Of a stretch of 64,000 nucleotides of DNA, positions 49,792 to 60,028 are shown one piece after another. The notes under the pieces were generated by a model, which was not told the origin of the DNA, searched no databases, and saw only the letters and a program-made list of their open reading frames with translations. The position numbers and the translations under genes were made by a program. Position 1 is the stretch's first letter; the number at the start of each line of letters is the position of its first letter. This stretch comes from JAYFNU01 sp034933305 (GTDB lineage: Bacteria; Bacillota; Clostridia; Oscillospirales; Ruminococcaceae), in assembly GCA_034933305.1 (NCBI GenBank), contig JAYFNU010000003.1:62001-126000 (forward strand), read 5' to 3'.

Positions 49792-49843
49792 TCCCCTGCA
49801 GGGAAACAGTCCGCACATTCCGCGCGGCGGGATGAAGATACAG

Positions 49844-49878
49844 AAGGACCGGATCGAAAGATCCGGTCCTTTTCTTTT
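49844..49878 (+). terminator. Intrinsic terminator of groES-groEL
   Basis: AAGGACCGGAT (49844-49854), loop CGAAAG, ATCCGGTCCTT (49861-49871) and TTTCTTTT tail: 11-bp perfect stem. Confidence 0.9.
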
Positions 49879-49946
49879 GCCGCGCGGCCGCTTTTTCGCC
49901 GCGGGGGGATGTTTAAAAGCGCCGCGCGCCGCCAAGACTAAGCGCG

Positions 49947-51557
49947 GTGATGAAATTGACGAGAAAACGCGTCTACCTGCTGTTCTTTTCGCTCGCCGTG
50001 CTGGCCAATATCCTGATGCTGCGGCTGTACACGCTCATGAGCGACGCGCGCTACGCCGAAGCCGCCGACAGGCAGAGCACCTACACGAGCGTGATCGCAC
50101 GCCGCCGCCCCGATTTTTATGATCGGAACGGGCGGCTGCTCACGGGCATCGACAGCGCCGAGCTTGCCGTCGTGCTGCCGGCGGACGCCGCCGCCTGGTC
50201 GCTGACCGATTTTATCGCGCCGAGCGATCTCGCGGCTTTCCGCGACGGCATGAAGGGCTCGCTGCCTTTTGTCGTGCCGCTCGCTTCGCCGCTGCCCGCC
50301 GCGCTGCCGGTGCGCACCGTGTCCGTGAGCGGACGAAGCGGACGCTTTTCGCTCGCGCGGCACCTCATCGGCTATCTCGATTATGCGGGAAAGGGCGCGA
50401 CGGGCCTCGAGCGCGTTTTTGAGACGTATCTGTCGGAAAACACGGTGGAGGAGCTGCTGCGGGTGCGCACCGACGCGCGCGGCCGGGCGCTCGACGGGGC
50501 GGACATCTCGCTCTGCGCCGACGGGCAGAGCGCCGGCGGCATCGTCCTGACGCTCGACGCCGGCATCCAGTACGCGGCCGAGCGCATCGCCGACAGCAGC
50601 TTCCGGCGCGGCGCGATCGTCGTCGCCGACTGCGCGACGGGCGAGCTGCTCGCGCTGGTGAGCCGGCCGAACTACGACCAGAACGACGTCGCGGCTTCGA
50701 TCGCGCGGAACGACACGTCGCTGTTCGACCGCGTCACGGCGTGCTTCAACGTGGGATCCGTCTACAAGCCCGTCATCGCCTGCGCCGCGCTCGACGCGGG
50801 CGTGGGGGCGGATTTCACCTATGAATGCACGGGGGAGATCGAGGTGGACGGCGTCGTCTACGGCTGCAACAACAAGAAAGCCCACGGAACCATGACGCTC
50901 GAGACCGCGCTCGCGCAGTCCTGCAACACCTACTTCATCGCGCTCGGCCAAAAGGTCGGCGCGGAAGCGATCTGCAATACGGCGCAGGCGATGGGGCTCG
51001 GCAGGCCGCTGTCGCTGTGGGACGGCTACGGCGCGGGGGAGGGAAGTTTTCCCGGGGAGCGCGCGCTCGCGGCGGACACGGCGGAGCTGTGCAATCACTG
51101 CTTCGGGCAGGGCAGGCTGCTGCTGTCGCCGCTGCATGTCGCGGCCTGCACGGTCTGCATCGCGGACGGCGGCGTCTACCGGGAGCTGTCCGTCGTAAAA
51201 AGCGTGGGCGGCGAAGCCGCGCCTGCGCCCCGGGAGAGGCGCGCGGTCGGCGAAGCGGCGGCGCGAACCGTCGCGCAGGCGATGTGCCTTGCCATGCAGT
51301 CCGGCACGGGCGCCGCCTCGGCGCCGCAGACCGTGACAGCCGGCGGAAAGACGGGCACGGCGCAGACGGGAACCTTCAACGACGACGGCAGCGAGGCCGT
51401 CATCGGCTGGTGCACGGGCTTTTTTCCGGCGCAGGCGCCACGCTGGACGGTGACGGTGATGGTCGAGAACGAGGGCTACGGCTACGAGAGCGCGGCGCCT
51501 GTTTTCGGGCGGCTCGCCGACGCGATCACGGCGCTCGAACGGGCCGAAACCGCTTGA
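49947..51557 (+). CDS. Class B penicillin-binding protein (PBP2/SpoVD/FtsI-like transpeptidase)
   Basis: A 536-residue membrane-anchored transpeptidase that cross-links peptidoglycan. One N-terminal membrane helix (about 9-28), a dimerisation domain with the ARRRPDFYDRNGRLLTG stretch (about 51-67), then the penicillin-binding domain: SVYK (active Ser near 269), SCN (about 330-332) and KTGTAQTG (about 470-477). The three motifs are complete. The second Met (49950) could also start it, and no strong RBS is seen, so expression may be low. Its stop codon overlaps the -35 box of the alaS promoter. Confidence 0.88.
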   Translation: MMKLTRKRVYLLFFSLAVLANILMLRLYTLMSDARYAEAADRQSTYTSVIARRRPDFYDRNGRLLTGIDSAELAVVLPADAAAWSLTDFIAPSDLAAFRDGMKGSLPFVVPLASPLPAALPVRTVSVSGRSGRFSLARHLIGYLDYAGKGATGLERVFETYLSENTVEELLRVRTDARGRALDGADISLCADGQSAGGIVLTLDAGIQYAAERIADSSFRRGAIVVADCATGELLALVSRPNYDQNDVAASIARNDTSLFDRVTACFNVGSVYKPVIACAALDAGVGADFTYECTGEIEVDGVVYGCNNKKAHGTMTLETALAQSCNTYFIALGQKVGAEAICNTAQAMGLGRPLSLWDGYGAGEGSFPGERALAADTAELCNHCFGQGRLLLSPLHVAACTVCIADGGVYRELSVVKSVGGEAAPAPRERRAVGEAAARTVAQAMCLAMQSGTGAASAPQTVTAGGKTGTAQTGTFNDDGSEAVIGWCTGFFPAQAPRWTVTVMVENEGYGYESAAPVFGRLADAITALERAETA

Positions 51558-51582
51558 CAAAGGCGCCCGCGTTCCCTATAAT
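51554..51582 (+). promoter_or_regulatory. Consensus promoter of alaS overlapping the PBP stop codon
   Basis: TTGACA (51554-51559), 17 bases, TATAAT (51577-51582): perfect sigma-A consensus. The -35 shares bases with the PBP stop TGA (51555-51557). Confidence 0.92.
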
Positions 51583-51589
51583 ACAAATG

Positions 51590-51767
51590 TTGTGAATAGG
51601 CAAAGGCTGTGATGCGGCGTCGCGAACCGCAGAGCTGCGTGATACACGACGTGAGGGCCGCGTTAAGGCCCGCGACATGAGCGGCGCGCGTTGAGCGCGC
51701 AATGCGGGTGGTACCGCGGATGCTTCGGCCTTCGTCCCGTTTCGGGGCAAAGGTCTATATTTTTTTG
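51590..51767 (+). ncRNA. T-box leader RNA controlling alaS
   Basis: A leader of about 180 bases. The conserved T-box AATGCGGGTGGTACCGCGG occupies 51701-51719. It is followed by the terminator stem 51727-51739 / 51743-51755 (GGCCTTCGTCCCG pairing with CGGGGCAAAGGTC, some G-U pairs) and a T7 run. Uncharged tRNA pairs with the T-box to stop terminator formation, so alaS rises on alanine shortage. The upstream 110-base Stem I region is short and I could not assign the alanine specifier codon with certainty. Confidence 0.9.
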
Positions 51768-51810
51768 ATTTTGGTTTTTTATCTATTAAACGATACAGGT
51801 GGAGAGCAGT

Positions 51811-54447
<2,637 letters not shown>

Positions 54448-54458
54448 GGAGGGAGCGT

Positions 54459-54797
54459 ATGGATTGCCTATTCTGCAAGATCGCGAGCGGCGAGATCCCC
54501 AGCGACAAGATCTATGAGGATGAGCTCGTCGTCGCCTTCAACGATATTTCGCCGCAGGCGCCCGTGCATTTTCTCGTCATCCCGAAGCAGCATATCCAAA
54601 GCTGCGCCGCCGTCGGCGCGGACAACAGCGCGATCGTCGCGCACATCTTCGAGGTGATCGCGAAGCTCGCCGCGCAGCTCGGACTTTCCGAGGGCTTCCG
54701 CGTCGTCTCCAACACCGGCGAACAGGCGGGGCAGTCGGTGCCGCATCTGCATTTCCACGTCCTCGCGAAACGCGATCTCACTTGGCCTCCGGGCTGA
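54459..54797 (+). CDS. HIT family protein, HinT-like
   Basis: A 112-residue histidine-triad nucleotide-binding protein. N-terminal CLFCKIASGEIPSDKIYEDE (residues 3-22), then PVHFLVIPKQH (about 40-50) and the triad HLHFHVLAKR near the C-terminus. HinT proteins hydrolyse aminoacyl-adenylates and other AMP-phosphoramidates. Placement directly after alaS (11 bases) fits a role with stray alanyl-adenylate, as seen in other bacteria. RBS GAGGAGGGAG. The upstream frame shadows alaS. Confidence 0.93.
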   Translation: MDCLFCKIASGEIPSDKIYEDELVVAFNDISPQAPVHFLVIPKQHIQSCAAVGADNSAIVAHIFEVIAKLAAQLGLSEGFRVVSNTGEQAGQSVPHLHFHVLAKRDLTWPPG

Positions 54798-54827
54798 TCG
54801 ACAGAAATAAAAAAGGGAGAAATAGAA

Positions 54828-55373
54828 ATGGATAAAACCTATGAACTGCATGTCGCGGGTCTGACCCGCCAGCTGCCCATCTGCAAGGTCAACGACGACC
54901 TGTCCATTGCCGCGTTCATCATGCTGTCCGACGTGGAGCTGACGATCCGCTGCGCCGAGGAACTGCTCAAAAAGGTGCCGGATTTCGACGTTCTCGTCAC
55001 GGCCGAGGCGAAGGGCATCCCGCTCGCCTACGAGATGTCGCGCCAGAGCGGCAAGGTCTATATCGCCGCGCGCAAGATGAGCAAGCTGTATATGAAGAAC
55101 CCCATCGAAGTCAGCGTCAAGTCGATCACGACCGACCACATGCAGACGCTGTTCATCGACGAGCACGAGATCGACATGATCAAGGGCAAGCGCGTGCTCA
55201 TCGTCGACGACGTCATCAGCACGGGCGGCTCGCTGCTCGCGCTCGAAGCCATCGTCAACAAGGCCGAGGGCAACATCGTCTGCAAGGCCGCGGTTCTCGC
55301 CGAGGGCGTCGCCGCCGACCGCAGCGACATCGTCTATCTCGAGGTCCTTCCGGTTTTCAAAACAGAGGAATAA
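54828..55373 (+). CDS. Phosphoribosyltransferase family protein (adenine PRTase-like)
   Basis: A 181-residue type I phosphoribosyltransferase. The PRPP loop is VLIVDDVISTGGS (residues about 123-135). The substrate hood region VTAEAKGIPLAYEMSRQSGK (about 57-76) matches the AEARG-type segment of Apt/Xpt proteins. It would transfer ribose-5-phosphate from PRPP to a purine base, but some members have regulatory roles, and the exact base cannot be fixed here. It starts 30 bases after hinT behind AAAGGGAG and may belong to the alaS transcript. Confidence 0.85.
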   Translation: MDKTYELHVAGLTRQLPICKVNDDLSIAAFIMLSDVELTIRCAEELLKKVPDFDVLVTAEAKGIPLAYEMSRQSGKVYIAARKMSKLYMKNPIEVSVKSITTDHMQTLFIDEHEIDMIKGKRVLIVDDVISTGGSLLALEAIVNKAEGNIVCKAAVLAEGVAADRSDIVYLEVLPVFKTEE

Positions 55374-55418
55374 GCATTTCACGTTCGGCCCATTCAACTT
55401 TGCTGAAGGGGTAAGATT

Positions 55419-57497
55419 ATGAAACGACCGCTCGCGGCATTCGGAACTGTTGTTCTGTGCTCGCTGGCGGCCGTTTTTTCTCTGGGCGCCGGCTGGGGGC
55501 TGCGGCTGCTCGCCGGCGCGCTGGCGCTGTCGCTGCTGTTGTTTCTGTTTCTGAAAAAAAGCGCCGCCGCGGGGCGCTTTGCGCTGCTGTGCCTCGCCGC
55601 GGGCGCGGGGCTGTGCGCGGGGCTGCTCGTGCAGGCGCGCTGCGACGCGGCGCAAAAGGAATACGCGCAGACGCAGCGGACGCTGTCCGTGCTCGTCACG
55701 CAGGTCTCGCAGCGGGACGGCGCGCTGTACGCCGAGGGCATCGTGCAGACGGCCGACGGCGCCCGGGAGCCCCGCCTCGCCGTCCGCTTTTACATCCGGG
55801 AAAACATCCGGCCCGGCGACGCCGTGGAGGGCAGGTTCTCGCTCGGCGGCGACGCGCTCGACCGGACGAGCGCCCGCGCCGTGCTCTTTGCGCAGACGCA
55901 GGGGACGCCGGCGATCGTTTACCGCGCCTCGCGGGCGCTGTCCTTTGCGGCGGATGTGAAAGCGCGCCTGCGCGTCGCGCTGACGGCCGTGCTGCCCGGG
56001 CGGGAGGGCCTGCTGTGCGCGGCCGTGCTCACGGGCGAAAAAACGCTGCTGCCCGCCGAAATGCGCCTTGATTTCGAGCGCGCGGGTCTCAGCCATCTCC
56101 TCGTCGTGTCGGGCCTGCACGTCAGCGCGATACTCGGACTGCTGGATAAGATCCTCCGGGGGCTGCGCCTGCCGCGCGCGGTGTGCTTTGGGGCGATCGC
56201 GGCGGCGGCGGGATGTCTTGCGCTTCTGTACGGGTTTACGCCCTCGGTGCTGCGGGCGTGCGCGATGACGACGCTCTTCGTGCTGTCGCGGCTCGTCTAC
56301 AGCCGCGCGGACGGCTTCACCTCGCTGACGGCCGCCGCGCTCGCCATCGCGCTGTTCGACGCGCGGGCCGTGGTCGACGTCTCCTTTTTGCTGTCGTACG
56401 CCTGCTGCTTTGCGATCGTCGAGGTGCTTCCCCGCGCGGACGCCGCGCTGTGCCGGCGCTTTCCGAAGCTGTCCGTGCATCGGCCGCACGCCGTGCGCGC
56501 CACGCTGCGCGCGCTGCCGAAGGCGCTGCTGCTGAGCTGCACCGTCAGCGCCGTCACGCTGCCGGTGCTCGTGCTGTGCTCGATGCCGGTGTCGCTCGTC
56601 GCGCCGCTGTCGAATCTCTTCGCCGTGCCGCTCGTCGGATTGCTGCTCGGGGCTTCGGCCTGTGCGGCGGCCGCCTTCCTGCTCGCGCCCTTCGGCGTTT
56701 TGTGCAATCTTGCGGGCCTCGCCGCGGGGCTCACCGCAAAGGCGATCCTCGCCGTCGCCCGCTTTTTTGCGGGATTCTCGCTCGCCGCGGTGTCGCTGCA
56801 GCCGGCATATCTGCGGCTGTGGGTGCTGCTCGCGGGCGGCCAGTGGCTGCTGTTCCGGCTCTCGCGCGGAGAGGTCAGGGCGCGCTTCGCCTTCGCCTGC
56901 TGCGCGGCGGCGCTGCTGTGCGGCGTGCTGTCGAAAGCGGCGTTCACACAGGGGCGCGCCTGCGTCACGCTGCTCAACGGGCACAGCGCGGTCGTGTGCG
57001 GGGGCGGCCCGGCGTGCCTGGTGCTGCAGAGCGTCACGGCGGAGGAGGTGCAGTATCTCCATGCGGAGCTGAAATACAGGTTTATTGACGACGTCGACTA
57101 TGTTATAATCATAAAAGACGCGAGCGACGGGGCCCGCGCGCAGCTCAGGGAGCTGTTTGCGCCCGACAGGCTCGTGTGTCTTGCCGACGCGCCCGCGGAT
57201 GATGCGGTCTATTTGCGGCGGCCCGCCGGCGTGTTCGGCATCACGGCCAACGCGGACGGCAGCGTGGCCGTCGACGGGGCGGGGAAGACGCTGCTGCTGT
57301 GCGGCGCGGCGCCGGCATATCCGCAGCGGTACGACGCGCTCGTCTATTTCGAGGATGCGCAAGACGTCGTGCCCGGCGCCTATTGCGTCCGGTCCGGCGG
57401 GGAAGCCGCGCGCATGCCGGACGGCGCGATCTACGCATACGGCGACGAAATAACGCTTTACCCCTCGGCGCAGGGGATCGGGACGGTGATCGAATAG
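55419..57497 (+). CDS. comEC: ComEC/Rec2-family DNA uptake channel protein, reduced C-terminal domain
   Basis: A 692-residue membrane protein. N-terminal two segments and an OB-like DUF4131 part (about 1-190). The Competence domain follows at about 205-480, with LTGEKTLLPAEMRLDFERAGLSHLLVVSGLHVS (key parts: LPAEMRLDFERAGLSHLL, VVSGLHVS) and many membrane helices. It forms the inner-membrane channel for single-stranded DNA entry. The last 170 residues correspond in position to the usual metallo-beta-lactamase domain, but the HxHxDH metal motif is absent. It is followed by holA with 1-base overlap, a classical comEC-holA pair in Bacillota. Confidence 0.88.
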   Translation: MKRPLAAFGTVVLCSLAAVFSLGAGWGLRLLAGALALSLLLFLFLKKSAAAGRFALLCLAAGAGLCAGLLVQARCDAAQKEYAQTQRTLSVLVTQVSQRDGALYAEGIVQTADGAREPRLAVRFYIRENIRPGDAVEGRFSLGGDALDRTSARAVLFAQTQGTPAIVYRASRALSFAADVKARLRVALTAVLPGREGLLCAAVLTGEKTLLPAEMRLDFERAGLSHLLVVSGLHVSAILGLLDKILRGLRLPRAVCFGAIAAAAGCLALLYGFTPSVLRACAMTTLFVLSRLVYSRADGFTSLTAAALAIALFDARAVVDVSFLLSYACCFAIVEVLPRADAALCRRFPKLSVHRPHAVRATLRALPKALLLSCTVSAVTLPVLVLCSMPVSLVAPLSNLFAVPLVGLLLGASACAAAAFLLAPFGVLCNLAGLAAGLTAKAILAVARFFAGFSLAAVSLQPAYLRLWVLLAGGQWLLFRLSRGEVRARFAFACCAAALLCGVLSKAAFTQGRACVTLLNGHSAVVCGGGPACLVLQSVTAEEVQYLHAELKYRFIDDVDYVIIIKDASDGARAQLRELFAPDRLVCLADAPADDAVYLRRPAGVFGITANADGSVAVDGAGKTLLLCGAAPAYPQRYDALVYFEDAQDVVPGAYCVRSGGEAARMPDGAIYAYGDEITLYPSAQGIGTVIE

Positions 57498-58537
57498 TGC
57501 TCCAGCTCAGCGACAAGACGCTCAAACGGTCGCTGCAGACCGACGGCCTGCAGAAGATCTATCTCATCGCGGGAAACGACGAGTTCCTGCTCAATGCCTG
57601 CGCGAAGGCGGTGCTCGGCGCCGTATTCGCGGACGGGGAGCGCTATGTTGTGCTGTTCGACGCGGCCGCGGCGTCCGACGAGGAGCTAGAGGAGTTCTTT
57701 CTGAGCTTTTCCCTCGTCAGCACCGCGAAGGCGGCGCTTTTCGAGGATTTTTCGGCGGGTGCGCTGAGCGCACAGCGCGCGGAACTGCTGCACAGCCTTT
57801 TTTTGCAGCTGCCGGACGACATCACCGTCGTGCTCAGGGAGTATGTTGAGGAGGACAACCGCCGCTTCGCCGTGCCGAAGAAATCGCTGCAGCTGCTCGA
57901 CGGCTGCCGCCGCAGCGCCGTCGTGACGGCGACTGCCAAGGCGGGCGGGGAGCTGTCCGGCTATATCGCGGCCATCGCGAAGCAGGCGGGCTGTACGATC
58001 GACGACCGTGCGGCCGACCGCGTCGGCGAGCTGTGCGCGGGGGATCTGCTGCTCGCGGAAAATGAGATCGGCAAGCTTGCGGCGCTCAGCGGCTACGGCG
58101 AGATCCGGCGCGAGCATGTCGACACGCTGTGCGTTCGCACGCCGGAGGCGGGCGTCTTCGACATGATCGGCGCCATCGAGCGCGGCGACGCGAAAAAAGC
58201 CATGGCGGTGCTCGCCGACATGCTCGATGAGCGCACCGAGCCGCTCGCCGTCACGGGGGCCCTCAACACGGCCTTCATCAACCTCTATCGCGCGCGGCTC
58301 GCGCGCGACAGCCGCCGCGGCGAGCAGGCCCTGTTCGACCTGTTCAATTATAAAAAAAACGACCGCAAGGTCTCCATCGCCTACGAGCGGAGCGCCAGAT
58401 ACACGGAGCGCCAGCTCGCGGGGATCATCGAGCTGCTGTACGGCCTCGACAAAAAGCTCAAATCGACGGCGGCGGACAAGCGCTTTGTCCTCGAGCAGGG
58501 CGTCGTGCGGCTGATGGCCAAGGCGGGGGCGCTTTGA
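57497..58537 (+). CDS. holA: DNA polymerase III delta subunit
   Basis: A 346-residue clamp-loader subunit that opens the beta clamp. N-terminal IYLIAGNDEFLLNACAKAVL (about 20-39), a AAA+ core without Walker A, as is usual for delta, LVSTAKAALFEDF (about 73-85), helical middle TIDDRAADRVGELCAGDLLLAENEIGKL (parts: TIDDRAADRVGELC, LLLAENEIGKL, about 171-198) and a C-terminal collar domain. Start GTG 57497 shares a base with the comEC stop (TAGTG), so translation is coupled. It overlaps rnmV by 4 bases. Confidence 0.92.
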   Translation: MLQLSDKTLKRSLQTDGLQKIYLIAGNDEFLLNACAKAVLGAVFADGERYVVLFDAAAASDEELEEFFLSFSLVSTAKAALFEDFSAGALSAQRAELLHSLFLQLPDDITVVLREYVEEDNRRFAVPKKSLQLLDGCRRSAVVTATAKAGGELSGYIAAIAKQAGCTIDDRAADRVGELCAGDLLLAENEIGKLAALSGYGEIRREHVDTLCVRTPEAGVFDMIGAIERGDAKKAMAVLADMLDERTEPLAVTGALNTAFINLYRARLARDSRRGEQALFDLFNYKKNDRKVSIAYERSARYTERQLAGIIELLYGLDKKLKSTAADKRFVLEQGVVRLMAKAGAL

Positions 58538-59142
58538 TCGCGCTGCGGCAGGCCGTCGTGGTCGAGGGACGCTACGATGCGGCGCGCCTCGCGACGATCA
58601 CCGACGCGGTGGTCGTGACGACCGATGGCTTCAATCTTTTCCGGGACGAAGAGAAACAGCGCCTCATCCGCACGCTTGCGCAGAGCGTCGGCATCATCGT
58701 GCTGACCGACAGCGACACCGCGGGCTTCCGCATCCGGAAGTTCATCGGCGATCTGACCGGCGGGCAGGGCGTGCAGCACGCCTACATCCCCGAGATCCGG
58801 GGAAAGGAGCCGCGCAAACGCGCCCCGGGTGCCGAGGGGCTTCTCGGCGTCGAGGGCGTCGACAGCGACGTCGTCGCGCGGGCGCTGCTTCGGTTTTCCG
58901 GCGGGCAGGCCGAAACCGCCGGCGCGCCCATCACCGAGAGCGATCTCTATGCGGACGGCCTGTACGGCGCGCCGGACGCCGCCGCGCGCCGGAACGCCTT
59001 CAAGCGGGCGCTGGGTTTTCCCGCGCGGCTGTCGCGCAACGCCTTTTTGAAGCTGCTCAACGCGCTCGTCGGCCGCGCCCAGTATGAGCTGCTCGTCGGC
59101 CGGCCGGGGGATGCCGCCGCGCCGCCCGGGCAGGCAACCTGA
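58534..59142 (+). CDS. rnmV: Ribonuclease M5 (Toprim domain)
   Basis: A 202-residue nuclease that matures 5S rRNA in Gram-positive bacteria. Toprim residues are visible: VVVEGRYDAARL (Glu near 10), TTDGFN and TDSDTAGFRIRKFI (about 58-71, DxD). HAYIPEIRGKEPRKRAPGAEGLLGVEG (parts: HAYIPEIRGK, APGAEGLLGVEG) matches the family. The C-terminal part (about 135-190) is the DUF4093-like domain. The start is probably TTG 58534 overlapping the holA stop (TTGA). The TGA stop is followed in the same frame by a further open stretch to 59289. Confidence 0.9.
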   Translation: MIALRQAVVVEGRYDAARLATITDAVVVTTDGFNLFRDEEKQRLIRTLAQSVGIIVLTDSDTAGFRIRKFIGDLTGGQGVQHAYIPEIRGKEPRKRAPGAEGLLGVEGVDSDVVARALLRFSGGQAETAGAPITESDLYADGLYGAPDAAARRNAFKRALGFPARLSRNAFLKLLNALVGRAQYELLVGRPGDAAAPPGQAT

Positions 59143-59157
59143 TCCTCCGGCGGAGAA

Positions 59158-59289
59158 ATGCGCGGCAGGACAGCCTTCCGTGCAGGCCGGGATGCGGAAG
59201 ACTTTGTCGCCGCACCGGCAGCGGAGGAGATCAGCGCGCTCGTGCACACCGATTTCCTCACGCCGGATGCGGTGCGCGGTATTTTTTGA
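59158..59289 (+). CDS. Possible 43-residue peptide, in frame with rnmV
   Basis: After the rnmV TGA (59140-59142) the same frame stays open for 48 codons. An ATG at 59158 gives a 43-residue peptide ending SALVHTDFLTPDAVRGIF. GGAG lies only 2 bases before it, too close for efficient initiation. It may be a small gene, a readthrough tail of RNase M5 or chance. No homology is recognised. Confidence 0.25.
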   Translation: MRGRTAFRAGRDAEDFVAAPAAEEISALVHTDFLTPDAVRGIF

Positions 59290-59290
59290 T

Positions 59291-59339
59291 CGATGAAAAA
59301 CGCGCAGCGGGCCCCGGCTTTCGTCGGGATCCGCTGCGC
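59291..59339 (-). terminator. Intrinsic terminator of the leftward 59.4-61.3 kb operon
   Basis: GCGCAGCGG (59302-59310) pairs with CCGCTGCGC (59331-59339), with inner CCCG/CGGG, followed on the minus strand by five Ts (59300-59296). Confidence 0.8.
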
Positions 59340-59351
59340 ATTCCTGTGTGC

Positions 59352-59552
59352 CTATTGCTCGTCCTCTTCGCTCCAGCGCCGCATGGCCTCGACGTCGTCG
59401 GGGCCGACGCCCTCGGCGGGGTCGTCCGCCTGCGAGAGGATGCCGGGCGGCACGATCTCGCTGTCCGGCAGCGGCGGCAGTTCTTCGACGAGCCGCTGCG
59501 CCTCGCCGACGGGGATGACGATCCGATCTGTTTTCTTTTTGTTTTTGGACAT
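59352..59552 (-). CDS. Small acidic hypothetical protein
   Basis: A 66-residue protein with a basic start (MSKNKKKTDRIVIPVGEAQ) and an acidic, proline-rich remainder ending RRWSEEDEQ. There is no membrane segment or known motif. ATG 59552 has an excellent AAGGAGGGC ribosome site 6-14 bases before it. That site is locked in a 10-bp hairpin with sequence just after the upstream gene, suggesting translational control. It is the last gene of a leftward set with a membrane protein and an MFS transporter. I do not recognise a family. Confidence 0.7.
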   Translation of the reverse strand: MSKNKKKTDRIVIPVGEAQRLVEELPPLPDSEIVPPGILSQADDPAEGVGPDDVEAMRRWSEEDEQ

Positions 59553-59555
59553 AAG

Positions 59556-59599
59556 AAAGCCCTCCTTTGCGGTGCTATTGTTCCGCGCGGGAGGGCTTT
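59556..59599 (-). promoter_or_regulatory. Hairpin sequestering the RBS of the 66-residue gene
   Basis: Plus-strand arms AAAGCCCTCC (59556-59565) and GGAGGGCTTT (59590-59599) are perfectly complementary over 10 bp, with a further GCGG/CCGC pair inside the loop. In the leftward RNA the second arm contains the AAGGAGGGC Shine-Dalgarno sequence. It may double as a weak terminator for the preceding gene. Confidence 0.65.
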
Positions 59600-59605
59600 T
59601 ATGCA

Positions 59606-60013
59606 TCAGTTGTCGAAGACGCTTCCGGAATCCGACGCAGGGGCTTCGGGGGCCGCGGCGGAACCCTCCGCCGGGGCATCGGGCGCGGCGCCGTCCGGCG
59701 CGGGCGCCTGTTCGCCGGGCGCCTGTTCGCCGGGCTCCTGTGCATCGGCGCCGTCCAGCTCGCGGTAGAGCTCCCGCTTCCTTTCGGCCGCTTCCTCCGC
59801 CGCTTTTTTGCGCTCTTCCTCGCGCTTGGCCTTGTCCTGCTTGCTCTGCAGCCAGCTGCGCTTGCCGAAGATGACGGCGAGCGGAACGAAAGCGACGCAC
59901 ATCGCCGCGAGGATCCAGTGGACCGTGTCAAAGGGGAGCCCATGCTCCCAGAGCGACTTGACCGTCGAGTACAGGAAATAGATGATAAGCAGAAAGATCA
60001 GATAAACCCGCAT
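59606..60013 (-). CDS. Small membrane protein with charged helix and repetitive tail
   Basis: A 135-residue protein with two hydrophobic segments (about 3-20 and 32-50). A basic/acidic helix follows (KQDKAKREEERKKAAEEAAE, about 58-77). The Ala/Pro/Glu-rich tail includes a GEQAP repeat coded by 15-bp DNA repeats (59702-59746). The helix and tail probably face the cytoplasm. Function unknown; no catalytic motif. It starts 15 bases after the MFS transporter stop and is likely co-transcribed with it. Confidence 0.72.
   Translation of the reverse strand: MRVYLIFLLIIYFLYSTVKSLWEHGLPFDTVHWILAAMCVAFVPLAVIFGKRSWLQSKQDKAKREEERKKAAEEAAERKRELYRELDGADAQEPGEQAPGEQAPAPDGAAPDAPAEGSAAAPEAPASDSGSVFDN
59702..59746 (-). 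repeat. 15-bp tandem repeat in the small membrane protein gene
   Basis: Two identical 15-base units (59702-59716, 59717-59731) and a third diverged unit (59732-59746) encode GEQAP-type repeats in the disordered tail. Confidence 0.75.
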
Positions 60014-60028
60014 GCCGAAACCTCTGAA

